DNA from: Planctomycetaceae bacterium | GTDB taxonomy: Bacteria > Planctomycetota > Planctomycetia > Planctomycetales > Planctomycetaceae | Reading direction: 5' to 3' | Length of the DNA: 64,000 nt | NCBI GenBank assembly: GCA_021732995.1 | Contig: JAKFWA010000028.1 | Coordinates: 110,177 to 174,176, forward strand | Shown here: positions 48,154-57,513 of the stretch, one piece after another | How positions within the stretch are numbered: position 1 is the stretch's first letter | Layout of the letters: the number at the start of each line of letters is the position of its first letter | Program-made: the position numbers and the translations under genes | The notes under the pieces: model-generated | Told to the model about the DNA's origin: nothing | What the model saw: the letters and a program-made list of their open reading frames with translations, nothing else | Database searches by the model: none

Positions 48154-48588
48154 CTAGCGGACGAGTGTGACCCAATAGGTCGCACCGTTGCGGACCATGT
48201 AGCCGAAGCCGGCTTCACTGCCGCTCAGCATGATCCCGTGATGGGCCGGCGACCAGATCCAGCCGTTGACGGCGTCTTCCGGTGTCATTGGTCCCGAGTG
48301 GATAATCTCGGGAATGCCCATGCTGCTGTGCATGTACCAGCCCGTGTCGCCCATCCATTTGGCGTGACGTTGGGCCAAAATGCACAGCTCCGCGTTCATG
48401 CGGAAAGGTGGCAGTCCATTCCTGGCACGTTCCTGGTTCTGAAGCTCCATCATTCGCATGATGGTGGGATGCTTCAACAGCCAGGCGTGCTTGTCTGTCT
48501 CTGTGACCTCAGTATCTGCGGCATGCGTACCGACTCCTAAAGTCAGGACGAGCGCCAGCAAACACGTGACGGCGACTCCTTTCAACAT
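48154..48588 (-). CDS. Exported CAP/SCP-domain protein
   Basis: A 144-residue exported protein with signal peptide VAVTCLLALVLTLGVGTHAAD. It has a compact CAP (SCP/PR1-like) domain: LQNQERARNGLPPFRMN, LAQRHAKWMGD, the PEIIHSG segment, WIWSPAHHGIML, and a C-terminal GATYWVTLV strand. The conserved His/Glu positions of the CAP cavity are present (QRHAKWM, AHHGIM). Bacterial CAP proteins are secreted and mostly of unknown function. AGAAGGG close to the ATG supports the start. It is monocistronic with its own strong terminator. Confidence 0.92.
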   Translation of the reverse strand: MLKGVAVTCLLALVLTLGVGTHAADTEVTETDKHAWLLKHPTIMRMMELQNQERARNGLPPFRMNAELCILAQRHAKWMGDTGWYMHSSMGIPEIIHSGPMTPEDAVNGWIWSPAHHGIMLSGSEAGFGYMVRNGATYWVTLVR

Positions 48589-49559
48589 TGCCCTTCTCCC
48601 TTCACTCTAAACACGAGGAAAAATGCAACGGGAGCAGCGTCGTAAGACTCCCGAAGATTGCTCGCCGTCTCTGAACAGAATGTCCTCAGCGGGTCCAATT
48701 CCGCCGACAACTTCTGCGCAGCTACGACGAATCCGTTTCGCCAGACATCTCCATTGAGGCCTCTGAAACCCATGTTCTGGGCGCAGCGGTACCCCAATTG
48801 ATGAGTGGCGAAATACACACTCGTTGGGCGACCGGCCGGAGTTCCGCAGGGCACTGTGTCGAACCCAAACGACACAATCTCCCCAGATGAAACTGCCACG
48901 ATTGGCCGGCGGAGCAGTCCAGTGGACGTACTCCAACTCGATCACGTGAAGCGGTCAGAAACCGCTTTGCTCGGATCACGAAGATGCCGCGTACCCAGCC
49001 GAAAGGCTTCCCGCCTTCCACCTCACGACGTCGACCTCACATCCCGCGAAGTCGCTCCGAGCGGCCACTGCGATTCCTGACCAACCAGCTCTCGTGACCC
49101 AACGAGACCCAGAACGCCAGATTGACAGCAACCCTGTTCCAATCACTCCGCAACCTGCAGGACCGCGAGCCGCCTTCTTGGCGAACTCCTGCAAGAGGTG
49201 TCGTTCGACAACACCGAGCAACGAAGTGAACTCTTCAAACTTTCCGATTGCGTGTCATACGCAACCATCACAACTAGTAGGACGGGCGGGAGCCTAGTCG
49301 GCTGAGCCGAATGGTTCAAGCAAGTGCCCTGCATCAGATAAGCACATCTGCATAAGATGATTTGGCTGCGCAAGATCAATGGCGGGGCGTTGGTCTCGCT
49401 GATTGCGATGGATGGTGTTGGGCTGAAGCGTTCAACATCGTGTTGCCAGCGGCTTCGAGGTTGAGCACGTGCGATGAGTTCGTGTCATATGGCTTATTGC
49501 ATCTGATAGTCACAATAGTGATGCGTATGCTTTGAGTTCGTTGAGGAGTGGTCACGTCC
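48589..49559. other. 971-base region without a convincing gene
   Basis: I see no recognised gene here. Short minus-strand frames exist (48582-48899, 105 codons; 48976-49221, 81 codons), the first ending just inside the CAP gene start. Their products are rich in Arg, Trp and Ser, match nothing known, and lack good ribosome sites. No tRNA or IS ends were found. It sits between the CAP gene and the GC-rich ASCH gene, so it may contain decayed sequence or a long promoter region. Confidence 0.5.
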
Positions 49560-50162
49560 ATGTTGTTCAAGGTGAAGTATCACGCGGGCCTCGCCGATGG
49601 ATCGATCACGCTTGCCTTTCGGTACTGGCAGCGGCCATCCGTGAAGGCTGGAGGTCGACTGCGAACTCCGGTCGGAGAGCTTTCCATTCGAAACGTAGTG
49701 ACCACGACGGAGTCGAAGATCTCGGAAGCGGACGCTCGGCGAGCGGGCTACGAGACGCGAGCGGCGCTGCTGGCGGACCTCCAGCAGTCGCGGCGTCCCG
49801 CGGCGGATCGGTCGGATGCGCTGTACCGCATCGAGTTCGTTTACGCCGGCGCTGATTCTCGGATTGAGCTGCGAGAGCAGGGGGCTCTGGGCGAAGCCGA
49901 ATTGGCGGACTTGGTTCGGCGACTCGACCGGCTGGACCGAGCGAGCACGCACGGCGCCTGGACGCGGAAGGTGCTCGGGCTCGTCGCCGAGTTCCCTCGT
50001 CTGCGGGCGGCCGACTTGGCCGTCAAAGCGGGTTACGAGAAGGAGGCTTTGAAGTTCGATGTGCGGAAGCTGAAGAATCTCGGCCTGACAGAGAGCTTGG
50101 GGACCGGCTATCAACTCTCGCCGCGCGGGCGGGCCTTTTTGTCTGGCGAAGCGAATTCCTGA
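49560..50162 (+). CDS. ASCH-domain protein with winged-helix-like C-terminus
   Basis: A 200-residue cytosolic protein. The N-terminal 85 residues look like an ASCH domain (MLFKVKYHAGLADGSITLAF, then RTPVGELSIRNV and SEADARRAGYETRAALLADL). ASCH is a PUA-like beta-barrel thought to bind RNA. The C-terminal half, from WTRKVLGLVAEFPRLRAADL to GYQLSPRGRAFL, reads like a winged helix. I infer an RNA- or DNA-linked regulatory role. It is more GC-rich than its neighbours and follows nearly 1 kb without clear genes, suggesting acquisition. The ATG at 49560 has GAGGAG upstream; a GTG at 49548 would overlap that site. Confidence 0.84.
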   Translation: MLFKVKYHAGLADGSITLAFRYWQRPSVKAGGRLRTPVGELSIRNVVTTTESKISEADARRAGYETRAALLADLQQSRRPAADRSDALYRIEFVYAGADSRIELREQGALGEAELADLVRRLDRLDRASTHGAWTRKVLGLVAEFPRLRAADLAVKAGYEKEALKFDVRKLKNLGLTESLGTGYQLSPRGRAFLSGEANS

Positions 50163-50255
50163 GACGGTGCCGCTTCAGTCGCTCTGCTGGCTTTGCTGGG
50201 GTTAACTCGATTGAACCGCCGGCTGATTCGACCGTTCTGAATGCCGGGAGAGTGC

Positions 50256-50272
50256 CCAAATTTCAAATTTGG
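50256..50272. promoter_or_regulatory. 17-bp palindrome upstream of apgM
   Basis: CCAAATTT-C-AAATTTGG is a perfect odd palindrome in the AT-rich part of the 216-base gap before apgM, about 107 bases before its ATG. It could be an operator or a small hairpin; nothing else supports either. Confidence 0.3.
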
Positions 50273-50378
50273 AACCTAGAACCGGCCGTGCGAAACCTAA
50301 AGAATACGAGAGCGACTCGGCGGCAATGCTGCGTCTCGGATTCTTAATTGCTCCCCTTAAGTGAGAAGAATTGTCCTC

Positions 50379-51587
50379 ATGAGCGAACTGCATGGACTGA
50401 TGCGCGACCTGCAAAAGCAGAACGATTCCAAGATCGTTTTCCTGGTGGCTGACGGATTGGGTGGCCTGCCGCTTGAGAAGGGCGGCCTGACGGAACTTGA
50501 AACGGCGAAGACTCCGAATCTGGACGCTCTGGCGAAAGAGGGAGTTTTGGGGCTGAGCACTCCCGTGATTCCGGGCATCGCACCGGGTAGCGGACCGGGC
50601 CACCTGGGCTTGTTCGGCTATGACCCGTTGGATTTCCGGATCGGTCGTGGTGTGCTCGAAGCGCTGGGCATCGACTTTACCCTCGGACCAAACGACGTCG
50701 CGATTCGCGGCAACTTCTGCACGATCGATGCCAGCGACAAGATCACCGATCGTCGCGCCGGCCGCATCGCCAGCGAGATCGCCAAGAAGCTGTGCGAGAA
50801 GCTCGACACCATCAAGATTCCGGGCGTCGAAGTCTTTGTGCGTCATGTTAAAGAGTATCGCCTCGTGATCGTGATTCGTGGCGAGGGGCTGGGCGGAGCG
50901 GTGAAAGACACCGATCCACAAAAGACCGGCGTGCCAGCTTTGGAACCGGTTGCTACGGACGCTCCGTCGCAGAAGACCGCCGTACTCTGCAAAGAGTTCC
51001 TGCGCCAGGCCAAAGAGATCCTCAAGAACGACAGCCCGGCGAACTTCCTCACGATGCGCGGCATCGACAAGAAGCCGCACGTGCCGCCGTACCGCGAGGT
51101 CTACGGCCTGAAGGCAGGCGCGATTGCCGTTTATCCGATGTATCGCGGCCTCGCCCGACTGGTCGGCATGGACGTGCTGGATGCCGGTCAGACGCTCGAC
51201 GACCAGATGAATCGTCTGAAGGCAGCCTGGAACGACTACGACTTCTTCTTCGTGCATTTCAAATACACGGACTCGACCGGTGAAGACGGCAACTTCGCTG
51301 AGAAAGTGAAGCGCATTGAAGAGCTGGACGCGGCGATTCCGAAGATCACCGCGCTCAACCCGACGGTGCTGGTCGTCACTGGCGATCACAGCACGCCCAG
51401 CAAGCTGAAGTCGCACAGTTGGCATCCGGTTCCGACGCTGCTGTCAGCAGACACTTGCCGTCCCGATCGTTGCGAAACTTTCGGCGAGCGCGATTGTCTG
51501 CAAGGTGGCTTGGGTCAGTTCCAGGCGAAGTACCTGATGAGTCTGGTCATGGCTCACGCAGGTCGGCTGGAGAAGTACGGCGCCTAG
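50379..51587 (+). CDS. apgM: 2,3-bisphosphoglycerate-independent phosphoglycerate mutase (ApgM type)
   Basis: A 402-residue cytosolic enzyme of the archaeal-type iPGM family (TIGR00306-like). It has KIVFLVADGLGGLP (first metal Asp), the Ser region GIAPGSGPGHLGLFGYDP, VHFKYTDSTGEDGNF, and the C-terminal VVTGDHSTPSKLKSHSWHPVP with clustered Asp/His ligands. It interconverts 3- and 2-phosphoglycerate in glycolysis and gluconeogenesis. It is a paralogue of the protein at 37731-38939 but keeps the ApgM pattern, so this one is the likelier glycolytic enzyme. The ATG at 50379 has GAGAAG upstream; an earlier in-frame start is less likely. Confidence 0.93.
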   Translation: MSELHGLMRDLQKQNDSKIVFLVADGLGGLPLEKGGLTELETAKTPNLDALAKEGVLGLSTPVIPGIAPGSGPGHLGLFGYDPLDFRIGRGVLEALGIDFTLGPNDVAIRGNFCTIDASDKITDRRAGRIASEIAKKLCEKLDTIKIPGVEVFVRHVKEYRLVIVIRGEGLGGAVKDTDPQKTGVPALEPVATDAPSQKTAVLCKEFLRQAKEILKNDSPANFLTMRGIDKKPHVPPYREVYGLKAGAIAVYPMYRGLARLVGMDVLDAGQTLDDQMNRLKAAWNDYDFFFVHFKYTDSTGEDGNFAEKVKRIEELDAAIPKITALNPTVLVVTGDHSTPSKLKSHSWHPVPTLLSADTCRPDRCETFGERDCLQGGLGQFQAKYLMSLVMAHAGRLEKYGA

Positions 51588-51688
51588 TTCGATTCATTTC
51601 ATGTTCCGTCCAAGTCTGTGTTGTTGCAGGCTTGGATGGCATGCAGCTCGAACCCATGCTTCGTCATCGCCTCTAGTAAAAACTGCTC

Positions 51689-53575
51689 ATGAGTACTCCG
51701 AGTTCCTTTGCTGACTGCGCCGCGATCGTGACGCAGTTGCGCAGCTGCCTGCTGGAACTCGAGCATGTCACGGAGTCGTTGCAGCTCAATAAGCTGGCAG
51801 GACGTGAGTGGTTCCAACTGCTGGAACAAAAGCTGATTCCGCAAGTTTCGGACAGCGCATATCTGGTCGCCGCTGTTTGTGGCGGCACCAACATCGGCAA
51901 GAGTGTCGTCTTCAATCACGTCGCTGGAACGAAGGCGAGCGCGGTCACACCTCTGGCTTCAGGGACGAAGCATCCCGTCTGCCTGGTACCGGCCGGTTTC
52001 ACCGCAACCCACGACCTGAACGCCATCTTCCCCGGTTTTGAGTTGCGGAGTTGGGAACGCTCGGAAGCCGCTCTGGAAGAGTCTCCGAGCAGTCTGTTGT
52101 TCTGGCGATCGGATGACTCGCTGCCGCCGAATCTCTTGGTCCTGGACAGTCCGGATATCGATAGCGACGCGCGAGTCAACTGGGATCGCGCGGACATGAT
52201 TCGCCGCGCGGCGGACGTGCTCATCGCTGTGCTCACGCAGCAGAAATACAACGACGCGTCGGTCAAAGAGTTCTTCCGCCGAGCCGCTGCGGAAGACAAG
52301 GTGGTTCTGCTCGTCGTCAACCAAGTCCACCTTCCGGATGATGAGCCGTACTGGCCCTTGTGGCTCAATACCTTTTGCTCGGAGACGGGCATTCGGCCAC
52401 AGGTGGTGTATCTCACGCCGCACGATCGCGCGGCGGCCAATGAAAACCGACTCCCGTTTTTTGAACGTGCCTGGCCCGTCACCGAGGATGCTCCAGCGAC
52501 CACTACACACGGGCCGCGACGTCTGCATGAGGACTTATCGGCGCTTCGCTTTGGCGAGATCAAGTTGCGCACGCTCGGTCGTTCGCTGCAACTGCTACTG
52601 GAACCCTTTGCGGTCGAGGGCTACTTGAATGAAGTCCGCTCGCGCAGTCAGGAGTTCCAGACAGCGGGCGAACTGCTTTCAACGCACAAGCTGGCGGAGG
52701 TTGAGAACTGGCCGTCCGTGCCGAACAGCCTGCTCGTCTACAAGGTTCGCTTGTGGTGGCAGTCTCAACGCAGCGGCTGGTCGGGGGCGATTCACGGCTT
52801 CTACAACCGAGTCGGACGAAGTCTCACGAAGGGCTACGCTCTGCTCTACGAAAAGTTTGCTGGCCCGCAAGAGCCGCCGGTCAACGTCTATCGAGCGAAG
52901 GAATGGGAAGCGATTCTCAGTGTCGTCGATGACGTCTATCAGCGACTCAACTGGTTTCTGGAGTTGGGCAATCCGTTGCTGCAACCGCGACTGGCTGCAC
53001 TGCTGGGGGCAACCAGCCGCAGCGAATTGATCCAGACTTTGCGAGCCAAACACGAGGCTTGCGATCTTGAGGGCGAGCTGGAACAACTGGTCCACGAGGA
53101 ACTGGATGCCTTTCGTCAGGAAAGCCCGGAGTGGTATCAGTCGCTGAGGCATCTGGACGCGATTGCTGCTGCTGCTCGGCCGATGACATCGATCGTGCTG
53201 TTCGTGACCGGCTTCGGTCCTGTGGGTCACGTAGTCGGCCAGATTGCAGCTGACGCTGCTGTCACCTCTGCCGTGCACGTTGCAGGAGATGTTGTCGCCG
53301 GGAGCGTGACTGCCGCCGTCGGCGAGAACTGGATTTCTCAAGGGGCGGCTGCCGGCGCGGGCTGGCTGGAAGCTCGTTTCCGGCTGATTCACGAGTCATT
53401 CGCCGCCCGTCGAGCTGCCTGGCTGGCCGGTTTGTTGCAAGCTCATCTTCTCGGCTCCCTGCCTCACGACTTACAAGCCGCAGCGCACTTACCTGACTCT
53501 GCGGAGTTCACTCGCGTGTCAGCGGCGGTGTCGTCCCTGCGTGAGTTCGTGGATCAGACTGTAGCTCGCGCCTAA
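51689..53575 (+). CDS. P-loop GTPase-like protein with altered G3/G4 motifs
   Basis: A 628-residue protein. The P-loop is GGTNIGKS (65-72). A Thr-rich switch I region (SAVTPLASGTKHPV) follows. The G3 position reads LDSPDID (D153, D156) where DxxG is usual. The G4 position reads VVNQVHLP (N211) where NKxD is usual. A helical middle domain (about 290-490) precedes a hydrophobic, small-residue-rich region (about 495-560), as in membrane-remodelling dynamin-like or YfjP-type GTPases. Function is unknown; nucleotide use with changed base specificity or membrane association is inference. The ATG at 51689 lacks a clear ribosome site. Two membrane-associated genes follow within 30 bases each. Confidence 0.85.
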   Translation: MSTPSSFADCAAIVTQLRSCLLELEHVTESLQLNKLAGREWFQLLEQKLIPQVSDSAYLVAAVCGGTNIGKSVVFNHVAGTKASAVTPLASGTKHPVCLVPAGFTATHDLNAIFPGFELRSWERSEAALEESPSSLLFWRSDDSLPPNLLVLDSPDIDSDARVNWDRADMIRRAADVLIAVLTQQKYNDASVKEFFRRAAAEDKVVLLVVNQVHLPDDEPYWPLWLNTFCSETGIRPQVVYLTPHDRAAANENRLPFFERAWPVTEDAPATTTHGPRRLHEDLSALRFGEIKLRTLGRSLQLLLEPFAVEGYLNEVRSRSQEFQTAGELLSTHKLAEVENWPSVPNSLLVYKVRLWWQSQRSGWSGAIHGFYNRVGRSLTKGYALLYEKFAGPQEPPVNVYRAKEWEAILSVVDDVYQRLNWFLELGNPLLQPRLAALLGATSRSELIQTLRAKHEACDLEGELEQLVHEELDAFRQESPEWYQSLRHLDAIAAAARPMTSIVLFVTGFGPVGHVVGQIAADAAVTSAVHVAGDVVAGSVTAAVGENWISQGAAAGAGWLEARFRLIHESFAARRAAWLAGLLQAHLLGSLPHDLQAAAHLPDSAEFTRVSAAVSSLREFVDQTVARA

Positions 53576-53603
53576 CTTCCTACTGCGAGGCTGGATAACT
53601 CAC

Positions 53604-53909
53604 ATGTCTATTCTGTCGACTGGCACCGTGGGCATGTTCAAGTGCCATCGCCGCCGAATTTCCATGCTGCTGACGGTGGGTGTTGGCATATTGTTTGTAC
53701 TGGTGCTCTCGCTGGTATTGTTCGCGATTTTGAAGGCGGCGGGGGATGTCGGAGGAGCCCAGGCGGTGCGAGGTGTGGCTTACGTCTGCTTGACTGCCCT
53801 CCTGTGTGATCTTGTAGCGTTAGTGGTGGGAACGGCTCTGGCGGTCATCAGTTTGCTGGACGCTGTTCCTGAGAGGTTTTGCTCAGAGCCTGTTTCTGAA
53901 TCTGTTTGA
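53604..53909 (+). CDS. Small two-TM membrane protein
   Basis: A 101-residue protein with two hydrophobic helices (about 20-45, ISMLLTVGVGILFVLVLS; and 57-85). It lies 28 bases after the GTPase stop and 18 bases before the zinc-ribbon gene, all on the + strand, so an operon is likely. There is no recognised family. In-frame ATGs at 53634 and 53664 could also start it. It may be a membrane partner of the GTPase. Confidence 0.68.
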   Translation: MSILSTGTVGMFKCHRRRISMLLTVGVGILFVLVLSLVLFAILKAAGDVGGAQAVRGVAYVCLTALLCDLVALVVGTALAVISLLDAVPERFCSEPVSESV

Positions 53910-53927
53910 GACCGCGAGTCGATCACT

Positions 53928-55091
53928 ATGCCGATTAAGTTCCGCTGCCAGCATTGCCGCCAGTTTCTGGGCATTTCGCGCGGCAAGGCGTCGGCCATCG
54001 TGGACTGCCCGAAGTGCGGCCGATCGATTCGAGTGCCGGATCTGGACGGTAACGTGCGGCCCCTGCCGAAGCCGGGGCTCAATCTGAAAGACAGTGATCT
54101 TCGCGATGCTTTGGCTGAGCTGGCCAACATCGGGCAGGCTGCTGAGATACCGCAGTCGCTCGTGGAAGACGAAGACTTCAATCAGAAGCTCGGCAAACCC
54201 GAAGTGATTGAGCTGCAGCCGGTGGCTCAGGCGAAACCCATTGAAGTGGCGATTGCGACGTTGGATGCCCCGGCAGCGAAACCCGTTGATGAGGATCGAG
54301 GCTGGCGGACGACCCGCCAGGCGGATGACGCCTGGAAAGCCGTCGTGGAGATGGGTGAAGGCGATTCTTCAGATCAACCCGTTGCGAGTTCCGAAGCGAG
54401 TACTTCCCCGAAGCCTGAGACTGCGCCTCGAGTTGAGCATGATCGGCCCGTGCCCACCTTGCGATCAATGGTGAATCCGTCTTCGATCGTCGCGGTGGTG
54501 GGAGTTGCCGCGCTGATTTTCACCGGTGGCTTCTGGATTGGCCGGGTGACTGCGATTCGTTCTGAAGTTGCCGCGAGCGCCAGCGGGACTGGCACCGGCG
54601 CGAATGGGACAGAGAACTCGAACAATTCAAACAATGCTGCGGTTGGGAACGCTTCACTGCGAGGCCGCATTACCTACGTTTCGGACGCAGGCAGTCGCAA
54701 GCCGGACAAAGGAGCGCGCGTGCTGGTCTTGCCGACCAACTGGTCCGGCAAGGCCAAGCTGAAGCTGGACGGCTTCCGCCTCGGCGATTCGGAACAAGAT
54801 CGGCGTGTCGCCAAAGCATCCATTCAGGCGATGGGCGGCGACTATGTCACGACTGACGATTCAGGGGAGTACGCTGCAACCCTGAATTCAACCGGACAGT
54901 TTCATGTGATCGCGCTGTCGAACTCGCTATCCCGCGCTGACACGGATGACATCAAGCCCGTCGAGACGCTGGTCGCTCAATACTTTGAACGACCAGCGCA
55001 GTTGATCGGTCGGGTCTCAGCCTACACAGAGACCGTCAAGCACTCGGGGCCTGAGCCTACGCCTTGGGATCACTCTTTCCAGCGTGAATAG
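53928..55091 (+). CDS. Zinc-ribbon, single-TM protein
   Basis: A 387-residue protein. The N-terminus has a zinc-ribbon pattern CQHC (C7, C10) and CPKC (C27, C30). A low-complexity, Pro/Ala/Glu-rich cytosolic stretch extends to about 180. One membrane helix lies near 185-205 (SSIVAVVGVAALIFTGGFWI), then a Ser/Asn/Gly linker and a beta-rich C-terminal domain (RGRITYVSDAGSR; DDSGEYAATLNSTG) resembling carboxypeptidase-regulatory folds, predicted outside. The ribbon could bind protein or RNA. It is probably the last gene of the GTPase operon. Its stop is 12 bases from the convergent propeller gene. Confidence 0.82.
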   Translation: MPIKFRCQHCRQFLGISRGKASAIVDCPKCGRSIRVPDLDGNVRPLPKPGLNLKDSDLRDALAELANIGQAAEIPQSLVEDEDFNQKLGKPEVIELQPVAQAKPIEVAIATLDAPAAKPVDEDRGWRTTRQADDAWKAVVEMGEGDSSDQPVASSEASTSPKPETAPRVEHDRPVPTLRSMVNPSSIVAVVGVAALIFTGGFWIGRVTAIRSEVAASASGTGTGANGTENSNNSNNAAVGNASLRGRITYVSDAGSRKPDKGARVLVLPTNWSGKAKLKLDGFRLGDSEQDRRVAKASIQAMGGDYVTTDDSGEYAATLNSTGQFHVIALSNSLSRADTDDIKPVETLVAQYFERPAQLIGRVSAYTETVKHSGPEPTPWDHSFQRE

Positions 55092-55103
55092 AACTCAGCG
55101 ATT

Positions 55104-56582
55104 TCACTCCGGAATGTAGTTCAGTGTGTAGTATGCCGACTTGTGTAATAGCGGCAGCCCGGCTTCGGACTTCAGGCCGTTGCAGTGCAGTTCATGCACG
55201 TGGCCTTCCTGCAGACCGGCGACCGTCAGACGCACGGTCTTCTTATCATCCGAGACAGTGATCTTCTCGATGGTAGGTTTCGTGTGATCGACTTCGGGGC
55301 TGCCATAGGACGACTGATAGATGTAGGTGTAAGTCTGCAAATCGTAGCCCTTGGCGTCGGCCGCCGTGGCTGGATCGACAGGATGAGTGAATGTCAGTTC
55401 AAAGCCATCAGGCTTGGCGTGCATCTCGTGAATTTCGAAGGGAACTTTGCCGGTCCAGCGGATGCGATCCAGCGAGTAGGGCTTCGGACCGCGTGAGCCC
55501 CAGCCGCGATTGGTGCCGCCGACGAACAGGCTGCCGTCTTCATGAAACTGCAGCGACAGTGTGCCTGAACCGATTCCCTGCAGGAACGGGATGCAGGCAC
55601 CCTGATAGTGCCCCTTAACTTTCTCAAGGCAGACCCGCATCACCGTGCTGTCGGACTGATCGCCGACGAACAGTTGATTTGCGAACGGGCCGAACTTGCC
55701 GCCCAGCACGTCGCAGGCGATACCACTGGCCGACTTACCCATCTTGGGATACGGGAAGTAGACACAGGTGGGATTCAGCTCGGGAATCTTCTTGGCTTCC
55801 ACCATCATGCGGCTGCCGCTGACCGGTTCGGTCGGCTTCTTGCCCATCGCGGATTTGATTTCCGGCAGGTCGTACCAGCCAAAGCCGCTAGGGTTACCAA
55901 CGAACTTGCCAGGCTCGAGGTGCTTCAATCCACAGGCGCCATTCCACGGCCCCTGATTGTCCGTGTAGAAGACATCGCCGAGATGATTGAAGCCGATACC
56001 GCCGGGTGATCGCACACCGCTGCAGGTCGGGATCATCTTTCCGTCCGGAGTTACTCGCACACACCAGCCACGGTATGAGACGTTGCTGGTGAACGAGCCG
56101 GTCAGGCAGAGCACCACCCAGATGTTGCCGTCTTTGTCGAACTTGGATCCGAAGGCGTACTCGTGGTAGTCGCCATTGATGGACCACTTGTCGCAGACAT
56201 CCTCAACGATGTCCGCCTTGCCGTCGCCGTTTTCATCCTTCAGCCGCGAAACCTCGCAGCGTTGAGTCGCATAGAGCCACCCGTCTCGTTCCGCGAGGCC
56301 GAGCACTTCATGCAGGCCGCGCGCAAAGAGCGAGAACTTCGCGGTCTTTACGTCATCGGCAAGTGCGTTCTCGACGAGGTAGATATCCCCGCGCCGCGTC
56401 GAAACCGCGAGCTTCCCCTGATACCACTGCAAGCCACCAGCTTCGAGGTTCACCGACTCCGGCACATTAAACGCCGAGATCGGATAGTAGTCCGCTTCCG
56501 TCGGTAGCTTGTCTTGAGCGGATGCGTTTGATCCAACAAGTGCCGACAGAACCAAGGCGGATAGCAGTTTCGAAATCTTCAT
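55104..56582 (-). CDS. Secreted beta-propeller protein (sugar-dehydrogenase-like)
   Basis: A 492-residue exported protein. The signal peptide is [18 protein letters not shown]. The body is a beta-propeller resembling PQQ-type sugar dehydrogenases and the PVC propeller: [21 protein letters not shown], a Ca-binding-like [30 protein letters not shown], and [18 protein letters not shown]-terminal domain of about 100 residues is beta-rich ([20 protein letters not shown]). There is no haem motif. It may oxidise a sugar or act as a binding protein; no cofactor is proven. The ATG is preceded by AGGA. Confidence 0.87.
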   Translation of the reverse strand: MKISKLLSALVLSALVGSNASAQDKLPTEADYYPISAFNVPESVNLEAGGLQWYQGKLAVSTRRGDIYLVENALADDVKTAKFSLFARGLHEVLGLAERDGWLYATQRCEVSRLKDENGDGKADIVEDVCDKWSINGDYHEYAFGSKFDKDGNIWVVLCLTGSFTSNVSYRGWCVRVTPDGKMIPTCSGVRSPGGIGFNHLGDVFYTDNQGPWNGACGLKHLEPGKFVGNPSGFGWYDLPEIKSAMGKKPTEPVSGSRMMVEAKKIPELNPTCVYFPYPKMGKSASGIACDVLGGKFGPFANQLFVGDQSDSTVMRVCLEKVKGHYQGACIPFLQGIGSGTLSLQFHEDGSLFVGGTNRGWGSRGPKPYSLDRIRWTGKVPFEIHEMHAKPDGFELTFTHPVDPATAADAKGYDLQTYTYIYQSSYGSPEVDHTKPTIEKITVSDDKKTVRLTVAGLQEGHVHELHCNGLKSEAGLPLLHKSAYYTLNYIPE

Positions 56583-56639
56583 GCGAGAAGTCCTAATGAT
56601 ACGTCGCAGCCTAAGTTTTGGCCTGGGAGTTTATTGGTC

Positions 56640-57401
56640 TTAGAAAACAGTGGCGCTAAGCTTTGCAGCTAGTTTGTTCATCAGTGTGCGATGTGAGAGT
56701 TCAGAATGCTCTGCGCAATGTAGGACTAACGAGCCGAAGTCATACTTAACGTGCCCCTCAATCCCGGCATCTGTGATCTTGGCTCTACCGGGGTGGGCTC
56801 GTTCAGATATCGGTTCCTTGGTGAATGGGTTCGTGCGGGTGACGTGTTCATCCAACTCAAAGATCGGGGATTGCTTAACAACCTCAGCCCATTCGTCGAG
56901 GGTGATTGGGTTTAACACACTACGAAAGGGGTGATTGGCTCGGGAAATCACTTTTCCATCCGAACTCATTTTGGTGAACGGGTTCATACACGAAATAACT
57001 TTCCAGCCTTCACCCCAGATAAACTCCTCGTTACCCAAGTACTCTTCCAGCTTCAAACGCTCGTGGATGCCAAAGCCATTTGGAGGATCATGCTCCCAGA
57101 ACCACAACTCATTTGAATTGGGGGCATCACCGCGCATGAAATAGAAGTTGCCGCAACCATCATCCCCGATGTAGATGAACTTGTGGCGTCGCAAGTCTGG
57201 TTGATCGTGGTAGTAGTCGTAGCGCCATGTTTCAAAGAAGTGACGAAGCTGATTGATCACAAAGAGTTCCGCATTCGTCTGGACGCCATTTGCGAATCGA
57301 TGTTCGAGATCTCGCGGAAACGGCTTCATATAGTTCACGAAGGCTCTCGGCAGTTCGAGTGACAAGTGCTTCTCGATGAAGTCGATGTCATCATGGTTCA
57401 T
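56640..57401 (-). CDS. Orphan SMI1/KNR4 (SUKH)-family protein
   Basis: A 253-residue soluble protein. The N-terminal half resembles SMI1/KNR4: IDFIEKHLSLELPRAFVNYM, then FIYIGDDGCGNFYFMRGD and LWFWEHDPP. Many SUKH proteins protect against polymorphic toxins, but no toxin lies nearby. The C-terminal half holds two NPFTK motifs (CMNPFTKMSSDGKVI and TRTNPFTKEPIS) and a His/Cys-rich end. The gene is less GC-rich than its neighbours, which hints at transfer. I chose the ATG at 57401; an in-frame start 84 bases upstream is possible. It may also be a housekeeping scaffold. Confidence 0.78.
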   Translation of the reverse strand: MNHDDIDFIEKHLSLELPRAFVNYMKPFPRDLEHRFANGVQTNAELFVINQLRHFFETWRYDYYHDQPDLRRHKFIYIGDDGCGNFYFMRGDAPNSNELWFWEHDPPNGFGIHERLKLEEYLGNEEFIWGEGWKVISCMNPFTKMSSDGKVISRANHPFRSVLNPITLDEWAEVVKQSPIFELDEHVTRTNPFTKEPISERAHPGRAKITDAGIEGHVKYDFGSLVLHCAEHSELSHRTLMNKLAAKLSATVF

Positions 57402-57513
57402 ACCGTGCACCTGCTTCGCGTTCGATGGTGACTTGCGGACGGTAGATCTTGTTTGCGACAGGTCTGGCTCACTGGCATTTGCCAACTCGTGAGCTAACGG
57501 ACTTTAGGTTGAG

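Noticed and set aside
48582..48899. 105-codon minus-strand frame upstream of the CAP gene
   Set aside because: No match, no signal peptide, and the CAP gene has its own ribosome site; kept only as part of the unassigned region.
50202..51425. Minus-strand frame of 407 codons
   Set aside because: Antisense to apgM; no recognised domain.
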